Assembly: GCF_040954835.1 (NCBI RefSeq) | Contig: NC_090696.1 | Span: 58,992,222-59,056,221, forward strand | Direction of reading: 5' to 3' | DNA from: Lepisosteus oculatus | Lineage: Eukaryota > Chordata > Actinopteri > Semionotiformes > Lepisosteidae | Length of the DNA stretch: 64,000 bases | Notes under the pieces: model-generated | Told to the model about the DNA's origin: nothing | Databases searched by the model: none | The model's input: only the letters and a program-made list of their open reading frames with translations | Shown: positions 47,140 to 60,184 of the stretch, piece by piece | How the letters are laid out: each line of letters starts with the position of its first letter | How positions within the stretch are numbered: position 1 is the stretch's first letter | Translations under genes and position numbers: made by a program

Positions 47140-47410
47140 GAGCCAGCAGTCATATCACAATTGGCAACCCCCTGATGCTAGGCAGGCGTGTACCTGGTCA
47201 GTAACTGGATGGGCTCCTGGAAAAGCTAAGGTTTCTGGTGGAAGAGGTGTTAGTGGGATCAGTAGGGGGCGCTTGTCCTGTAGTTTGTGTGGGTCCTAAT
47301 GTCCCATTATAGTAAAGGAGAGACGTACTGTACTGTGTACTGTGATTAAAGAACCATCTTTCAGATGATATGTAAAACTGACTCTCCATGGTCATTGAAA
47401 ATCTTATTTA
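47140..47410 (+). repeat. SINE3, 5' half
   Basis: 5S-like head (CAGTCATATCACAATTGGC, ACCTGGTCAGTAACTGGATG) and body to CTGACTCTCCATGGTCATTG. The 3' half is missing. Confidence 0.85.
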
Positions 47411-50020
47411 ATGATATTTAGTCACTATACGCTATGTACTTCACTGAATCATAGTATTTTGCTTTGCGAAATGTCACCTGTTTCCTATCTCAATAATGCT
47501 GTACTTGAAAGAGGCTAAAAGCCAGTATAATGACTCGTTCATAAATTCTACACATGATGGAACAACATGCATAATCCTTTACTGCCTTTTGTATAAATTG
47601 GGACATGATGGGCTTGGCAGTTATTTCTAACAAATCATAACGAGACTGACTTTCTGCTGAAGGCGAACAGCAGAACTCCAGTTTGACGGGAGTGAGATGA
47701 ACATGATGGAAGACACAATTAAGGCCTTGTGAGCTGACAAAGACTTTCTGCCAATGCAGCAAAATAACAGTGATCCTGGTCTGCTCAGGTTAAATGTTAT
47801 TTTGCCGCATGATTTATATGCATGTTGGTTTGTTGTGCTGTGTGTTGTGTTGTGTGTTTTCTAGCCGTAATACCAGCATGTAAAATGCTAGTGTTGTCTT
47901 ACTATCTCAATTATTGTGCCATTATCATTCAAGCATGAGTTACATTGTCAATATAATTTTGCAACATATTCCCACCACTACCTGGAAACTAACAACAAGA
48001 CAGATGAAAGGGTCTTAGTCAAGAAATATCCTTATTCTGATGGTGTGGAAAAGAGCATAAAAAACTAAATAAAGGGAAAATGTTTGTGTGTGCGTTTCAA
48101 AAGACTGCATATTCATGTCGGGGAAGTCAGTATTTAAACTGCATTACGGCTCAACACATCAATGTTTAGGGTATTGAATCCATGGAAGAGAAACTAAAGT
48201 AATAAACTAAAAATATTAAAAGCACCGTCATACACAAGAGAGTTCAAAAGACATGAACTCCTTTATCTTGCAGCAGAGAAGTCTGAGGTTTACTGTGACT
48301 GAGTGTTCAAGCCCCTCATGAAATGGGATTGCTGATGTTAGTGAAAGAAAATAATGGAACAACAGATAGGTGCCACAAGATAGACACACTGATCTTGTTG
48401 TTTTGAATCCTAAATCCTCAGCTGCTTAAATAAAACTTCAAATGAGGAAATCAAGAGCATTGGACACTGTCTTCAGTCCTGTATGATACAATAAATAAAC
48501 TCAGAATTGAGAAAACATGGTGTTGTTTTTTCCCCAGAAAGATGTGAATGTGTGGAAAGAGTGAGCTATGTTGTGATCATGGTTTCCTAAGAAGACTTCA
48601 GTATGTTTGATGAGAGTTTCATTTTGAAATGCCCCCGGCAGTAGTAGAAAAAAAAGAGAGATAGAATTATCTCTGTCTCATATGGTACATTTTATTACTT
48701 TCTTTTCATGACACAGGAGAGAGGCAGTTGTGATGATGAAATTAGCGATCTATGATCTTCTCTGGGTGATAGTTACTTTTTCATGTCGGAAGAAGAACAA
48801 CATTTAGTTTTCAAAGAAAGGTATTTCAAAAGCATCAAAAAAGAGAAGTCTGAAGGAATAAAAGACGAAGCTTACAAAGAATACAAGATCATTTGATTTA
48901 AAAACTGAAGCAACCTGTGTTTTAACCTCTGGCATATACTGTAACACATTCCTACCACTTGCTAATCTTGTAGCAGATGTCTTTGACACTTCTAATGCAT
49001 CTTACGTTGCTCTGTGATCTCTGGATCAGAAGACACCAATGTTTAAAATCTTTGAAAATGAATACAGTCAAATTCATTGTCACACAAACCTTGATTTATG
49101 ATTTTTTACCAACCAGTATCTGATGCAATTTAGTCTGCCCTGAACTTTATTTTTGCATCTATTTTTTTCAAAGTGCCATGAAAAATTGACCAATTCTAAT
49201 TTATTCATATACAATATCTTAACACTCATTGTTATTCTCTGCACAGTGACTGCGTGGAGTCTGTTGGTTAAGAAGGCAACAGCTTTTGCTTCCTGGTGGG
49301 GTAAGAATCTTTGCTAACTTTTGACCCAAGAAGTTTGCTAGACTCCTGTGTGTCAAGAACACTCTGATACTGTCCGAATCCTGCTTTCTTATTCCCTATT
49401 CCAAAATGCTTCTTCTCTTCCCTCCCTCAATAGCTCAAGTAGACAGTGCTTGTAAAAAGAATGATGCACAACCCATCCCTGAGAGCCACTTGGTTTCTGG
49501 AATTTTCTTCCCTTTTGTATAACTTAGACAAAATAAGTATTTGTCTTACTGGACTAATGTAAGCCTGGTAATTTATTCGATAAAGTATTTCAAACTTGTC
49601 CCTTGGTGAAGGGAAACCTTCACGTTGTGTGGTTCACTAACGTAAACCACACGTCATTTGGAACAAACTGTGTGTCTTTGCTGTGTTGCACCTGCTAGCT
49701 CATTCATATCTACTGAAAGGATCAAATACTGGAAGATGGGATGTGATAAAAGCAGTCTTTGTATTGCTCCCCTAAGATTGTGAACTTCCAATAATGTGGT
49801 GCGTGGCCTGTGATAGTGTGTTACTGGAAGGAGGAGCTTGAGACAAATCCTGGTGTGCCTATGATTTGATATAACGGAATTCTGTCAACATGTCCCATAT
49901 CCAGTGTTTTTTAGACATTGCTGCCCACTGCTTCTCTTGCCACAGCAAGTGCTAATTAATATTATTTCTCAGACCTCACAATCACTGGATGCTCTTCAAC
50001 ATGACATAGAAGTAGAGGTT
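47411..50020. other. Gene-free stretch
   Basis: No gene or named repeat was recognised in this AT-rich stretch. Confidence 0.5.
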
Positions 50021-50104
50021 CATTCCATTCTGAGAAGAAAAAAGAAAGAAGAAAAAAACTCAATGTTTTGGCTGTGAAGAAGCCTTACATCTGAAGGAGA
50101 CTGT
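50021..50104 (+). repeat. Fragment of the hairpin SINE-like family
   Basis: GTAGAGGTTCATTCCATTCTG, then CAATGTTTTGGCTGTG and GAAGCCTTACATCTGAAGG, matches the body of the 38311 element with decay. Confidence 0.5.
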
Positions 50105-50427
50105 ATGAATTTGTGCTTTGCAAATATGTAAAACCCATTTTAAAGCTCATCAAATATGCTGAAGTAAACCTTTAACTTTTGGTACAGTGTGCTGCTCATC
50201 ACAATATTAAAAACAAATGTGTTAAATTCACGGCTAATAGCCATGTTCAGGGGGCAGAATTTTCTTCCAAGCCTAATAAAACAAAAAAAAACATCACTTT
50301 GAAAGCCTTCCAAATTTGATTAACCAGAAAACAGTATTAGCAGAACAAATATTTGACACTGTAGAACTGTAATATCTTTGCTATAGTTCAGCACACTCAT
50401 AAAAAGTAGTAATTTAGACCCATCTCA

Positions 50428-50503
50428 AATATTAAGTTCATGCCGGAAAAGACTCCGGCTCCCCTGTGAGCCTGAATTAGATTAAGCAGTTAAAAAATGG
50501 ATG
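50428..50503 (+). repeat. tRNA-derived SINE 3' tail fragment
   Basis: AAAGACTCCGGCTCCCCTGTG and ATTAGATTAAGCAGTT, then AAAAAATGGATGG, are the 3' end of the ATGG-tail SINE. Confidence 0.75.
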
Positions 50504-52544
50504 GACTATACAGTACATTTTGTTTACTGGCTCATGAAGCCAAGATAAGATAGCAGCGTTCCCATCTCACATCACTTTTATCTCACAGTTATCCCTTTTT
50601 AACTGCTAGCCCAGTTTGACAAGTTTTCTTTTTCTTTCCTGGTATAATTGAACAGTAAATTGTTCATCACAGTTTCTAAGTACCATTTCCTTTGACTTGG
50701 GTTTCAGATTCAGTAAACGGTTAAGGAAACCAAATGACTCTGTAATGACTGATGACCTTCTCTCCCCGGTACTCATATGGAAGACAGTGTCTACCTGTGA
50801 AAGGTAGTGTGACAAGATTGGTTCTGCACACCCATGTTTGCAAGCTACTCCCACCAACATACTACAGACAGGGATGGCACTACACGTTATGATTCATAGG
50901 TTTATTATTGCCTAGAAAATTTAGAACCTAGCAAGTTCTCTCCTCACTGTATAGGCATTTGGGTTAGAAGAAGCAAAGTCATTTAATTCCTTAAAGTCGT
51001 TTAAGGAAGGCTGTGCCTCTCCCTCTGGCAGAAGATATGATGACGGATTTGTTTGACTTACGAGTTTGACTTACAGTACGCTGCTAAAGTGCAGGACTTT
51101 CAAATACAGGGTCTTGTAATTCCAGTGTCTGCTTTTTTTTGTTCCAAATAGTCTCTTCCTCATTTAATTGAACACCAGATGTAATTAACAATTGACTCAT
51201 CATAAACTTTTTGAATGGTGTTCAGTTTGGAACACAGTTTTGAATATTCCCCATATTTCTTAGGAATTTGAAAAAGCTAACTCTATACAAGTAACTTGTA
51301 GCTGTAATTGATTATCTTTTAAAAACAACTGCCCCCAACACTGGTCATCAGAACCAGGATGAGGAAACTGTGTTGTATAGTTTAATTTTTTTAGAATCCA
51401 GGGGTAACTGGAACCATGATTCACCACAGAAAATGTAATCATTTCTGACTGAGTAGGTTTAAGGATTAGAGCAATTTTTTCACATCTTGCAGAGCTATTC
51501 AGACTCAATCAACGCATCTTACAGATAACCATTAAGCTATCCATTTCTAAAGGCTCTGAATAACTTTGTGATTAATTGATGAAGATTTAAAAAAAACTAA
51601 TTTAGAAATTGACTGCCATCTCGGACCAGAGTTCCCTTAATTGAGCGAATCAAATGCTTCATTTATCAAGAAATAAATATTCCAAATCTTGAGAAATTTG
51701 AGAAAATGAAAAATTAGGGGTAATGTATAGAATTTACTGAGTTAATGTTCTCCATGGACAAGGCCCGCTGTGTGGTTTTGATAGATGTTTGAGGTTTATC
51801 TGGTAACTATCTGCTTTACAAACTCTGAGAATGGGTTTTAGTAAAAAAATAAAAAGCTAGAATACAAAATCTAAGTGTAATGTAGAGGGTTGCTTATGGA
51901 AAGAAAAGTTTAGGTAAGGTGTGTGTTAACTCTTTGAATTTTCCAAAAGAAGCAACTTATGGCTACCGTTGAAAATGTATTCTAATAGACATTCAAGCTG
52001 AGGCTTACACTGGGAAGTACATTGCTGAGAGGCTTTCTTTTTTAGGGCAGACACCCGAGATGTAACACGCCTCTATAAGAAAGTCTCACAACCCGAAATA
52101 TATGTCTGTACTGAGAAAATCTAAGATGAGCTGGAAAGCTTGGAAAAGATTTACGGTACATTCAAAATAAAGTAGTAAAGTACAAACTTTGAATTAGGAA
52201 GAGTGGTCTGAAAATAAACAATGAGGTCAGAAGAAGGTCTGCTTGAATATCCAGGCCAATCACACCAACATGTTTAAAACCTCAGCTGCACAAACCTGTT
52301 TTCCTGAACAGGAAGAAGGAGGAACTTTCTAAATGTCTAAAATGAGTCACTTACCAGTCTTACATGTTTTAACACCTTTCTAGTCATTATTACCTGTAGG
52401 CCAATTCCACTGGGCATACACCTTGAATGCAGCATACGGCTCAAGACCATGGTGATGAATTTCTACTATTAGTTTACTAGCACATGAAAAGTAAACTGTA
52501 AAATGAACTGTCAAATTAAGTTTTTATGCAAGCATAATTTTAAA
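50504..52544. other. Gene-free stretch
   Basis: No gene seen. The block near 51277-51349, ending CCCCCAACACTGG, resembles the terminal text of a fish DNA transposon, but one end alone does not support a call. Confidence 0.4.
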
Positions 52545-52865
52545 TGCTGCTGGTGAGCAGCGTGGCTCCAGGGCTCCAAGTTTGATTCCTGCTTCAGATG
52601 TCAGTTTGTGTGGAGTACATATTTTCTCCACATTCACACTGCTTTTTCCCAGGTGTTGCTCCCAGCTTCCAAAGGGTAAGTTAATTGGCGTCTCTAAATT
52701 GTCCCTGTATGTGTGTATGTGTGTGCACTCTGTTGGACTGGTGTCCCCTCCAAGGAATGAGACCTCAGTTTTGTCTTGTTCCCTATACTTTTGGAATAGG
52801 GTTGAGGTTGTAATGACTCTTACCAGGAAAAAAAACACTCCAAGTAATAGCCAGATGGATAAAAA
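52545..52865 (+). repeat. tRNA-derived SINE
   Basis: Head GAGCAGCGTGGCTCCAGGGC with GTTTGATTCC B box, body GTGTGGAGTACATATTTTC, GTTAATTGGCGTCTCTAAAT, GTTGGACTGGTGTCCCC, and a decayed tail near CAGATGGATAA. Confidence 0.85.
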
Positions 52866-54858
52866 GAGAATTTCCATCATAAAAATCTTTCCAGATCCTA
52901 AAAATGCAACACAATACAATACAATATATTACAATATATTTGCATACATTTGTGCTTTGTGTTTTAAAATTTCTATTTAAATTTAAGTTATTGGAAACTG
53001 TTGCTTCTTTTCATTCTTCCGCACAGTCTTCTGATATCTTTAGGGAGGCTTTTTTTTTCTTCTTGGATCTTGTTTCGACTTTTAGCCCTGAAAAGCTGCA
53101 TATAACAAACCTTTATCTCACTCTCCTCGATAACAAAACCCTTTCCATAATCTCTGGTAATCCCTTCTGCCTTGTTGAGCATTACTATTTGCACAGAAAA
53201 TAAGAGGTCAGGATTAACTTTAATGTTCTGTGGCCCACAGCAGAAAAAACAGAGGAAGGTAATGTTTTCTTACCCATTGTCTCTGTTTGAGGATTTTGTA
53301 CAACAGTAAACACAATGGTCCTATTAAGTGAAAGGGTGTCTTCAATTAATAACTATATATAACCAGACTCTTATGTCAGAGCTAATAGGGTAGAAAATTC
53401 AATTTAAATTATAACAGAATAAATCATCAATGTCAGCATGGAGTTTGTTTCCCACACTCCCATCTTAAAAGGTTTGCATGTTTCTGTCATCCACTCGTGT
53501 GATCAGTTCTGGGTTTCTTTGACCTACTTGGAGAAAAGCTATACTTTGGGAAAAGCTGTCCTTTTTGATAGAAGCTAAAGCCTTATGTGCAATCTTCTAT
53601 AAGATGTTTTGTTTAACAAAATGAAGGTGTCAAAAGCTTTATAATTCAGTTTTCTTCGTTGAACTAACTGTAGGAACAAGAAATTAGAATCAGTAAGTAT
53701 CATAGGGCATGTAACAAGTAAAACATGGAATAACAATATGGAAAATCCATTTCTGAGCCGGGAGGCTATTCTGGTTTCTGTAGGATTAAGTGGATTAAGA
53801 GCATGAGTTCCCTTCTTGAATGGAACACTGGTCCATCACAGAATTACCCCAGCAAAGCCAGTAACAACTTATACAGGTTGGGTGAACTGGAGAACTTGTG
53901 GTTATGGTACTTAACTTGGGGACAACAGTATCTACATTGCCTTAAACTACAGTATATTTGAAGATTTACCATATTTACCTTGCACCCCTTTAATTGATAC
54001 CTGATTTGGTAAAACGCCTGCCTTCTAAACAATGTTTAATAAGCATTAATCTTGCCTTTCTTTTTGTGGAGCAGAGTTTATCAAAGCAAATCTTAAAGAA
54101 GGCACTAGGTCTGATTTGCCATCTGGGCAAATTGCCCATCGAATTAAATTACTATGAAGAGGGCAATTTGCCCACAGGAAAAAATATGTACAACTGTGTC
54201 TTCTGATTTTGACCTAACTAAGTAGGTACTGCACACAAGGTAACTGGATTGTGCCATAAAACAACGTATTAGATGTAAAATGTTTGAAATCCTATGGATT
54301 TGTATCATCTAATTCTGTAAAACTATATCTCATACTACAGCAATACCCTATGTGACTCAATTCAAAATGAACATTTATCTGCTGTTTTCAGCTCTTAAAA
54401 CGTATGTATTTTAAGTTACAAATAAAGTTTCAAAATGATCTTAAAGGTCCAAATTTTACCTGTTGGCAAAGTGCCCATTAATCCAGTTTACCCACAAAAT
54501 AACTATGTTTGCCCAGAGGTATTGCCCAATATTTTAAGAGGTATAAACACTTTAGAAAGTTTGAGTTGTTCATGTAAGAATTTGATCAAATAAATACAGG
54601 CTCTGTTGGAAAACAACATAACATCTGGAAGATGCAGGTAAGAATTATTTTAGACATTTAACCCACCTGCCAGTTCTAAGTTGCAAATGTGATAAGTGAC
54701 AGTGTATTTCTGTTTACAAGAGACTTCTTGCACCTTTTCAAAGGAAAGCCTGAGTGTGTTTGGGAAACTCTATCATTGTGCTATCATTCTTGTACATAGA
54801 CAGATTTGAACTCCTTTGATGTTTTTTTTTTCACAATTTTAATATCATTACACTACAT
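52866..54858. other. Gene-free stretch with GCCCA-rich inverted repeats
   Basis: No gene. The inverted repeat at 54124-54174 and nearby GCCCA motifs are described as a finding. Confidence 0.45.
54124..54174. repeat. 14-bp perfect inverted repeat
   Basis: TGGGCAAATTGCCC (54124-54137) and its reverse complement at 54161-54174, separated by 23 bp. Can form a hairpin. Each arm is itself close to a palindrome. Confidence 0.9.
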
Positions 54859-55372
54859 GGACCGGTACTGTAGCCTTGCTGCCTCACAGCGATGGGTCCT
54901 GGGTTCCTTTCCGGACCAGGTGTGCTGTCTGTGTGGAGTTTGTATGTTCTCTCCGGATTTGTTTGGGTTTCCTCTGGTTGCTCGGGTTTCCTCCCACAGT
55001 CCAAAGACCTACTGGTAGTTTAAATTGCTGGCCCTGGTGTGAGTGTGTGTTTGTGTCCTGTGATGGGCTAGCATCCCATCCAGGGTGTATCCGGCATTGC
55101 GTCCAATCCTTGCAGGGATAGGCTCTGGCTCCCTTATGTGATAGTCACGGTTCTGCACTGGGGTCGTGCATCCCGCCACCCGGGGCACGAACCCAGGTCT
55201 CCGGCATAACGCAACAGGGCACCATCCGCGTGAGCTAAAGAAGACCTCCCTCAGCCCAGGCAGCTGAGGACCCTGATACGGGCAGTGAGGGCGCTGACAT
55301 CACCACACTGGCTCTGCTACACTTACAACCCTGTATTGGATAAAGCGGTTAGAAAATGGATGGATGGATTGT
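54859..55372 (+). repeat. tRNA-derived SINE, full length, with nested insertion
   Basis: Flanked by ACTACAT (54852-54858 and 55373-55379). Head GCCTTGCTGCCTCACAGCG, body GTGTGGAGTTTGTATGTTC and TCCTGTGATGGGCTAGCATC, tail TGTATTGGATAAAGCGG with ATGGATGGATGG. It is split by the element at 55137-55321. Confidence 0.92.
55137..55321 (-). mobile_element. TG...CA-bounded element with tRNA-like boxes, nested
   Basis: Starts TGTGATAG, ends CTGCTACA, flanked by a 4-bp duplication CTTA (55133-55136 and 55322-55325) inside the SINE. On the minus strand it has TAGCTCACGCGG (A box) and GGGTTCGTGCCCC (B box). Aligns with the 4628 element, with about 50 bp less. Confidence 0.65.
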
Positions 55373-55379
55373 ACTACAT

Positions 55380-56582
55380 TTTCTGGGTTTATATAAAATA
55401 GCAAAAATACTGTGTAGATGAAGTAAACCATTAGTTCATGAGGCTTACTTTTGGAATACATTTTTTCCCTTTAGAAATGAGTCTGTGCCATTTTCATTCT
55501 ATTTTAGGTACTTCTTCGTTAAAAGAAGTGAAAATCTCATCCCAGAAGAGACTGTTTAAGGGCTATCTAAAGAACATTTGCTAGCTGCACAAAAGAAGCT
55601 ACACGTTGGGAGTCCCCAATTAACTGTGGAGATTTCCTTACGAATAATAAGCATACTTATGGAACGAAAGAAGTGTTCAACCCATCTGCCATCCACAAGC
55701 TCCAAAGGTGTCATTTCACGGCACCTTCCTGGTTGCCAGAGACTCTAACTGATGGAAAGCAGCCAAAAGTATTGTGTTGAAAAGCTGTGACTGGTTGAAT
55801 GGTTGAAAAATGGTTGAGAGTCTGAGCTCTGCTTTCCTGGAAGTGCTTGAAATGGACATTTCCAGATTCCCTGCACAATGCTACCTGAGGCCCGGTGATA
55901 AAGGTTTCTCAGGTTGAACCAGAGTAACTGTTGGAGCTGTTCTCTTTGTGGGCTGGTAAAAGAATTATTTGACCCTATATGGCATTTTAATCTAGAGAAA
56001 AGCATTAGCATTCACAATTGTGAAGATCTGATTGTGAGAAGCCTAAGACAGCAGGAGTTCCATCAATCAGCTAATTAATTTCTCAATCTGAAACCCTGGT
56101 GGAAATTCCTGTGCTCCACTTTTATGTCATCGTAATGGTTTTCGTATCTTGTAAAATTACACAATGATATTAGTAACACCTCTCAGCCAGTCACTAATTT
56201 TGTCTCAGGGTAGAATGAGGTCCAGATTCAGAAGACATGCAAAAATCAACATTTAAATTAGGATTTTATCTGTACACATCCCTTGAGATAAGAACATCTG
56301 AAAAAGAAAACAAAATGTGCATATTGTATGAATTTAGATTATAGCATTATAGCATGAATAAGAATTAATAATATTGGAGGTATTTTAACTGTAAATGAAA
56401 ACAAGGCTTGGTGTTATCGAAAGCTGGATCTGCTCTAATTATTGCTACATTCCTTGGAGATATAACATCTGTAACCCATGGTCTGAACAGCTGTACCTTC
56501 ACATGTTTTTTTTCTGTAACTATGGCAAAACTTTTATCTATACTGTATATATACAGTATAAGGTTACATAACCCGTGTATGT
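55380..56582. other. Gene-free spacer
   Basis: Nothing recognised; short frames only. Confidence 0.5.
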
Positions 56583-56780
56583 GTTCAAGTGGAGAGCTGC
56601 GTCAGCATATGTAGGCTGTAACGGAACAAGTAAAGGTTAATTCCATACTGAAAAACAGAAGGGAGAAACACCATTTTTCTGACGTAGAACCTTCTTCATG
56701 TATGATGAAGGCTGTACAGCTGAAACATTGTTTCTCTTGTCTGTGTTTCACATGGAATTCATCTTTTCTTATTTTTTTAC
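56583..56780 (+). mobile_element. Hairpin (fold-back) SINE-like element
   Basis: Leader GTTCAAGTGGAGAGCTGCGT, GGAACAAGTAAAGGTTAATT, then arm CTGACGTAGAACCTTCTTC, loop near 56697-56705, and inverted arm GAAGGCTGTACAGCTGAAAC to CATGGAATTCATCTTTTC. Clear target duplications were not found. Confidence 0.7.
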
Positions 56781-59178
56781 ACAGATTTATATGTAACACG
56801 TTTAATGTTGTAAATCAGCATACAAATACACTGTTACTGAAGTGAGTACTGTATGTGATCCAGCCATATTAACAAAATAATAAAGATTCAAATGGTAAAG
56901 AACATGTAAAAAATGTTAAGAACATGGTATGAATGTTAAACAAAGGTATCATTCCATACAAAATCAACCTGATAACTTTCTTAAAAATAAGGTACCTACA
57001 TTTTTCCTGTGGAGGAAGGATTTGAGGCAAAATGTTTCTGTCAAAACAAAATAATATCACTTTCCATCTGAAAAACAATCCAAACATCAGAAATAGTCCT
57101 TATTTAATGAAAAATGTGTACCGATTGTATGCTTTATTGTTTTTTCTTCCACAGGGTGTTTTCGTTTTGTGGTTCGATTGACATGTTGGAGATTTGTCCT
57201 GTCATACAAGAACATTCAGCAGTTGTGACAGTGCGCCTCTTTCAAATGTTGCTCCTTATTCTGTGTGAAGTGAATATAACATTCAGCCAAGAAGGCTTTC
57301 TTATTTCAGAGGGGAGAGCATTTCTCTGCCAGGTCTCAAAGGAAAACAAAACACCTTTGATGGTTCAGGATGAACTACATACAGTATGGATAATCTATAA
57401 AACTGCAGGGCCTCAGTAGCCTTGCAATGATCATGCAAAACATATCAAAATGATTCTTTTGCTTTGGAAAAATAAATTTTACCTGTCAAAACATTTGTGT
57501 ATTTCACAGTGAAAGAGAGGGGAGTCGAATGTGATAAAGCTAAATGACAGCTCAGGGAGGCAAAGTACATCCCTGACTCTTAAAAGCTGCACACACATAT
57601 TCGAGTATAGAAAGCTTCAAGTAAATCCGTATCCAAAAGTTTGGTTTCCCAGACTTTACCTGGGGGACCACTGCTGGGCCAGGGAGGCCAGCATATGAAG
57701 ACAAGAGGACCTACATTTCAAAAATATGATGGGCAGTGGTAGCCTGGCTGTGTGACACAGGATTTCTGCAACATATCTGAACTGAAAGTGAGCTTCTTCC
57801 AGCCAGAAGGATCTGCTCATGCTCATGTCCTAGAATTGATCATGTTCTTATGATGTCTAGGGGCCAGGTATTTAACAGTTGCAGGCAACAAGGGCAATGT
57901 ACAGGTCCTTATATCAGAAGATGACATAAGTAAAGCCTCACAGATATTACGCAATTGGACAACAACAAAGATGATACGAGTTGTTAGGGATTCCAAAAGG
58001 ACGTCTGTTTTTTTCTATTTGTTTTTTTTCCAGAGACATTTTGGGTTTAGACAATATGTGGAGAGCAGAACGTTCCAAATCACATTGCATGTTGCATTTC
58101 CCTTAATAATGACCTCTCTATCATATAATTTGTCATGGCTCTTAAATTACCAGAAGCTCCACTCTGTTATTTTCTGTGCTCATACATTAGTGCAATCTGT
58201 AGAGCAGCAAACCAAAAAATAAAAACAAATAGGCTGTTAGTTGAAAAAATGAACCCCTAACAAACCTCAGAGTAAAACAATTTATCTTTTGAGGGGCATG
58301 TGATGAACTTATAAATGACACCAAGAGTTGCTTGGAGTAGATCAGAGTTTAACAATGTCTTCAAGCAGGCCGTGCAAATTAGAATTTGTTCTAAATTATC
58401 TTATCTGGACAAATGTTTCAATATAAATTAAAAATAAGATACCTCTTCTAAATGTACTGAATATTCATCAGTTTATTGATTTAATCAGAGACCCTTCATT
58501 CTACTAAGAAGCAGAAAACACACCTTTATTTAACCAGATAAATGAACGAAAGAAACAAGCTCTTGATTACAGTGAAAACCTGTAGAGTACCCATTTATAC
58601 AGCTGGGCATTTTTCTGGAGTAACCTTGAGTGACGCACCTCACTCAGGATTACAACAGCAACGCTACACCTAGGATTTGAATCCACAGCTTTCTAATTAG
58701 AGGTCCTGAACCCTAATCGTTCCTCCACACTGCTGAGTGAAAGGTTCTAATGAGCAAACTGATTGCAGAGACAGAATGTGAATACTTATTTGTGTGAAAC
58801 TGCGCAATGTGAAATTGTAGCAATATGGCTTGGCATAATGTAGTATTCAAAGCCCAAATCTAAAAAAACGTTCACTTTATTTTTTCTGTGAAAGCACCGA
58901 GCTCCCAAGTATATAGCCAGTATATACGCATTCTCTGTCAAGTTTTTAAGGATAAAGTGGTAAAACAAACAGAGCCCATATTTTTTCTTCATGGCTGTGA
59001 ATGATGAATAGCTGACACATTGTACAAGGGGCCTATTCAGTACAGCCAGGCTCTGAAAGGGTTAAAAGCAACACAGCACCTTTTGTAAAGATCATAGTTT
59101 GGAATTAACAGACCACTCAGAAATACAGCTCCAGATTACTTGTATAATAAGGCTATTATTTATCTTTGATGATAATGA
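56781..59178. other. Gene-free stretch
   Basis: No coding exon was recognised. The 101-codon frame at 57114-57419 has no domain or splice context. A CORE-type SINE fragment lies at 58595-58740. Confidence 0.45.
58595..58740 (-). repeat. CORE-type SINE fragment
   Basis: On the plus strand TTTATACAGCTGGGCATTTT, CACTCAGGATTACAACAGC and AGGATTTGAATCCACAGC. Confidence 0.65.
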
Positions 59179-59179
59179 T

Positions 59180-59237
<58 letters not shown>
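59179..59237. repeat. (AAT)n microsatellite
   Basis: Close to 20 uninterrupted AAT/ATA units. Confidence 0.95.
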
Positions 59238-59243
<6 letters not shown>

Positions 59244-59849
59244 GCAATTTTTAACAAGGTCTACCACATTTTTGAGGTTATTTAACAACACAACTCCCTG
59301 TTCTCTCCTTTCCGTGTCCTCTGAAAAGTACTTTCTCTCAGAAATTCATCCTTGCATTACTAAAAAATAATTTTACATTTGTTCCTTTGGCCATTGCTAT
59401 GGAGACAATACAATTTTTTGATGTACTTATAAAAAATAAATGTTATTCCCCTCAACGTTTATTGTACATTTTTATTAAACAACTTAAAGCATGTCAACGG
59501 CCTTAAGAAAATAAGGTAGGCTTTTTAAGAATTATATAATAATTTTGTACCAGGCCATCTATCTCTAAACAACTGGATTAATGTTTGGGTGATATTAGTA
59601 TGCTACACTACACAAACCTTGTCGCCATCATTAATGGAAATCACAGTATAGTAAACCTGTTGATAAAACAACCTACACTGCTACAGTTTATTACTTATAA
59701 CGGAAATACAAAATAAGTAATAATACAATTTCACGCAGCACGATTTAAACACGAAAGCAAATCGTATCTGAAATGATTTTATTTGTACACACAATTACAT
59801 AGTGTAAGAGTGCACAGTCACTCATAGCTATGCGTTTTACCTTAATTCA

Positions 59850-60184
59850 AAAGAGAGAAATTGTCCCTGGTAAGAAAACTACAATAATGAATGAAATGCC
59901 TTTGGCAACGTCATGTTCGGGAGTATGACAACAGGTCAGTCAGTGACTCTGCATTGCCTGTTTAACTGCAATGGGCGTCTCTGGCCGGCGGCGGCAGTAT
60001 TGAGTATATATGTGTTTCAGTCCCATTTCCCTCCATGGTTTCTCCTCTCCCTGAGTAACTTGGCGTTTGGCTCACTTCATTATACAGTCCCATATTCTCC
60101 CTCCATTAAGGCATCTCTCTGCGTTTTGGACTGAATCAAAAATCCTTAAAAACCCAAGAGGAAAAAAAACTTTTAAAGGGGAAG
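59850..60184 (+). promoter_or_regulatory. anp32b: anp32b promoter and 5' UTR, CpG-enriched
   Basis: CpG content rises from about 59.9 kb (GGCCGGCGGCGGCAG near 59981), unlike the AT-rich flanks, directly before the ANP32 start. No TATA box at a fixed distance; a CpG-island housekeeping promoter is likely. The transcription start is not determined. Confidence 0.55.

Noticed and set aside
51277-51508. Possible end of a DNA transposon or LINE coding piece
   Set aside because: Only one terminus-like block and an 82-codon frame with no clear reverse transcriptase or transposase motif.
52524-52980. Overlapping 131- and 132-codon frames on both strands
   Set aside because: Both cross the SINE at 52545; neither has domains or splice context.
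57114-57419. 101-codon plus-strand frame with hydrophobic stretch
   Set aside because: No recognised domain, signal or splice context; expected by chance in AT-rich DNA.
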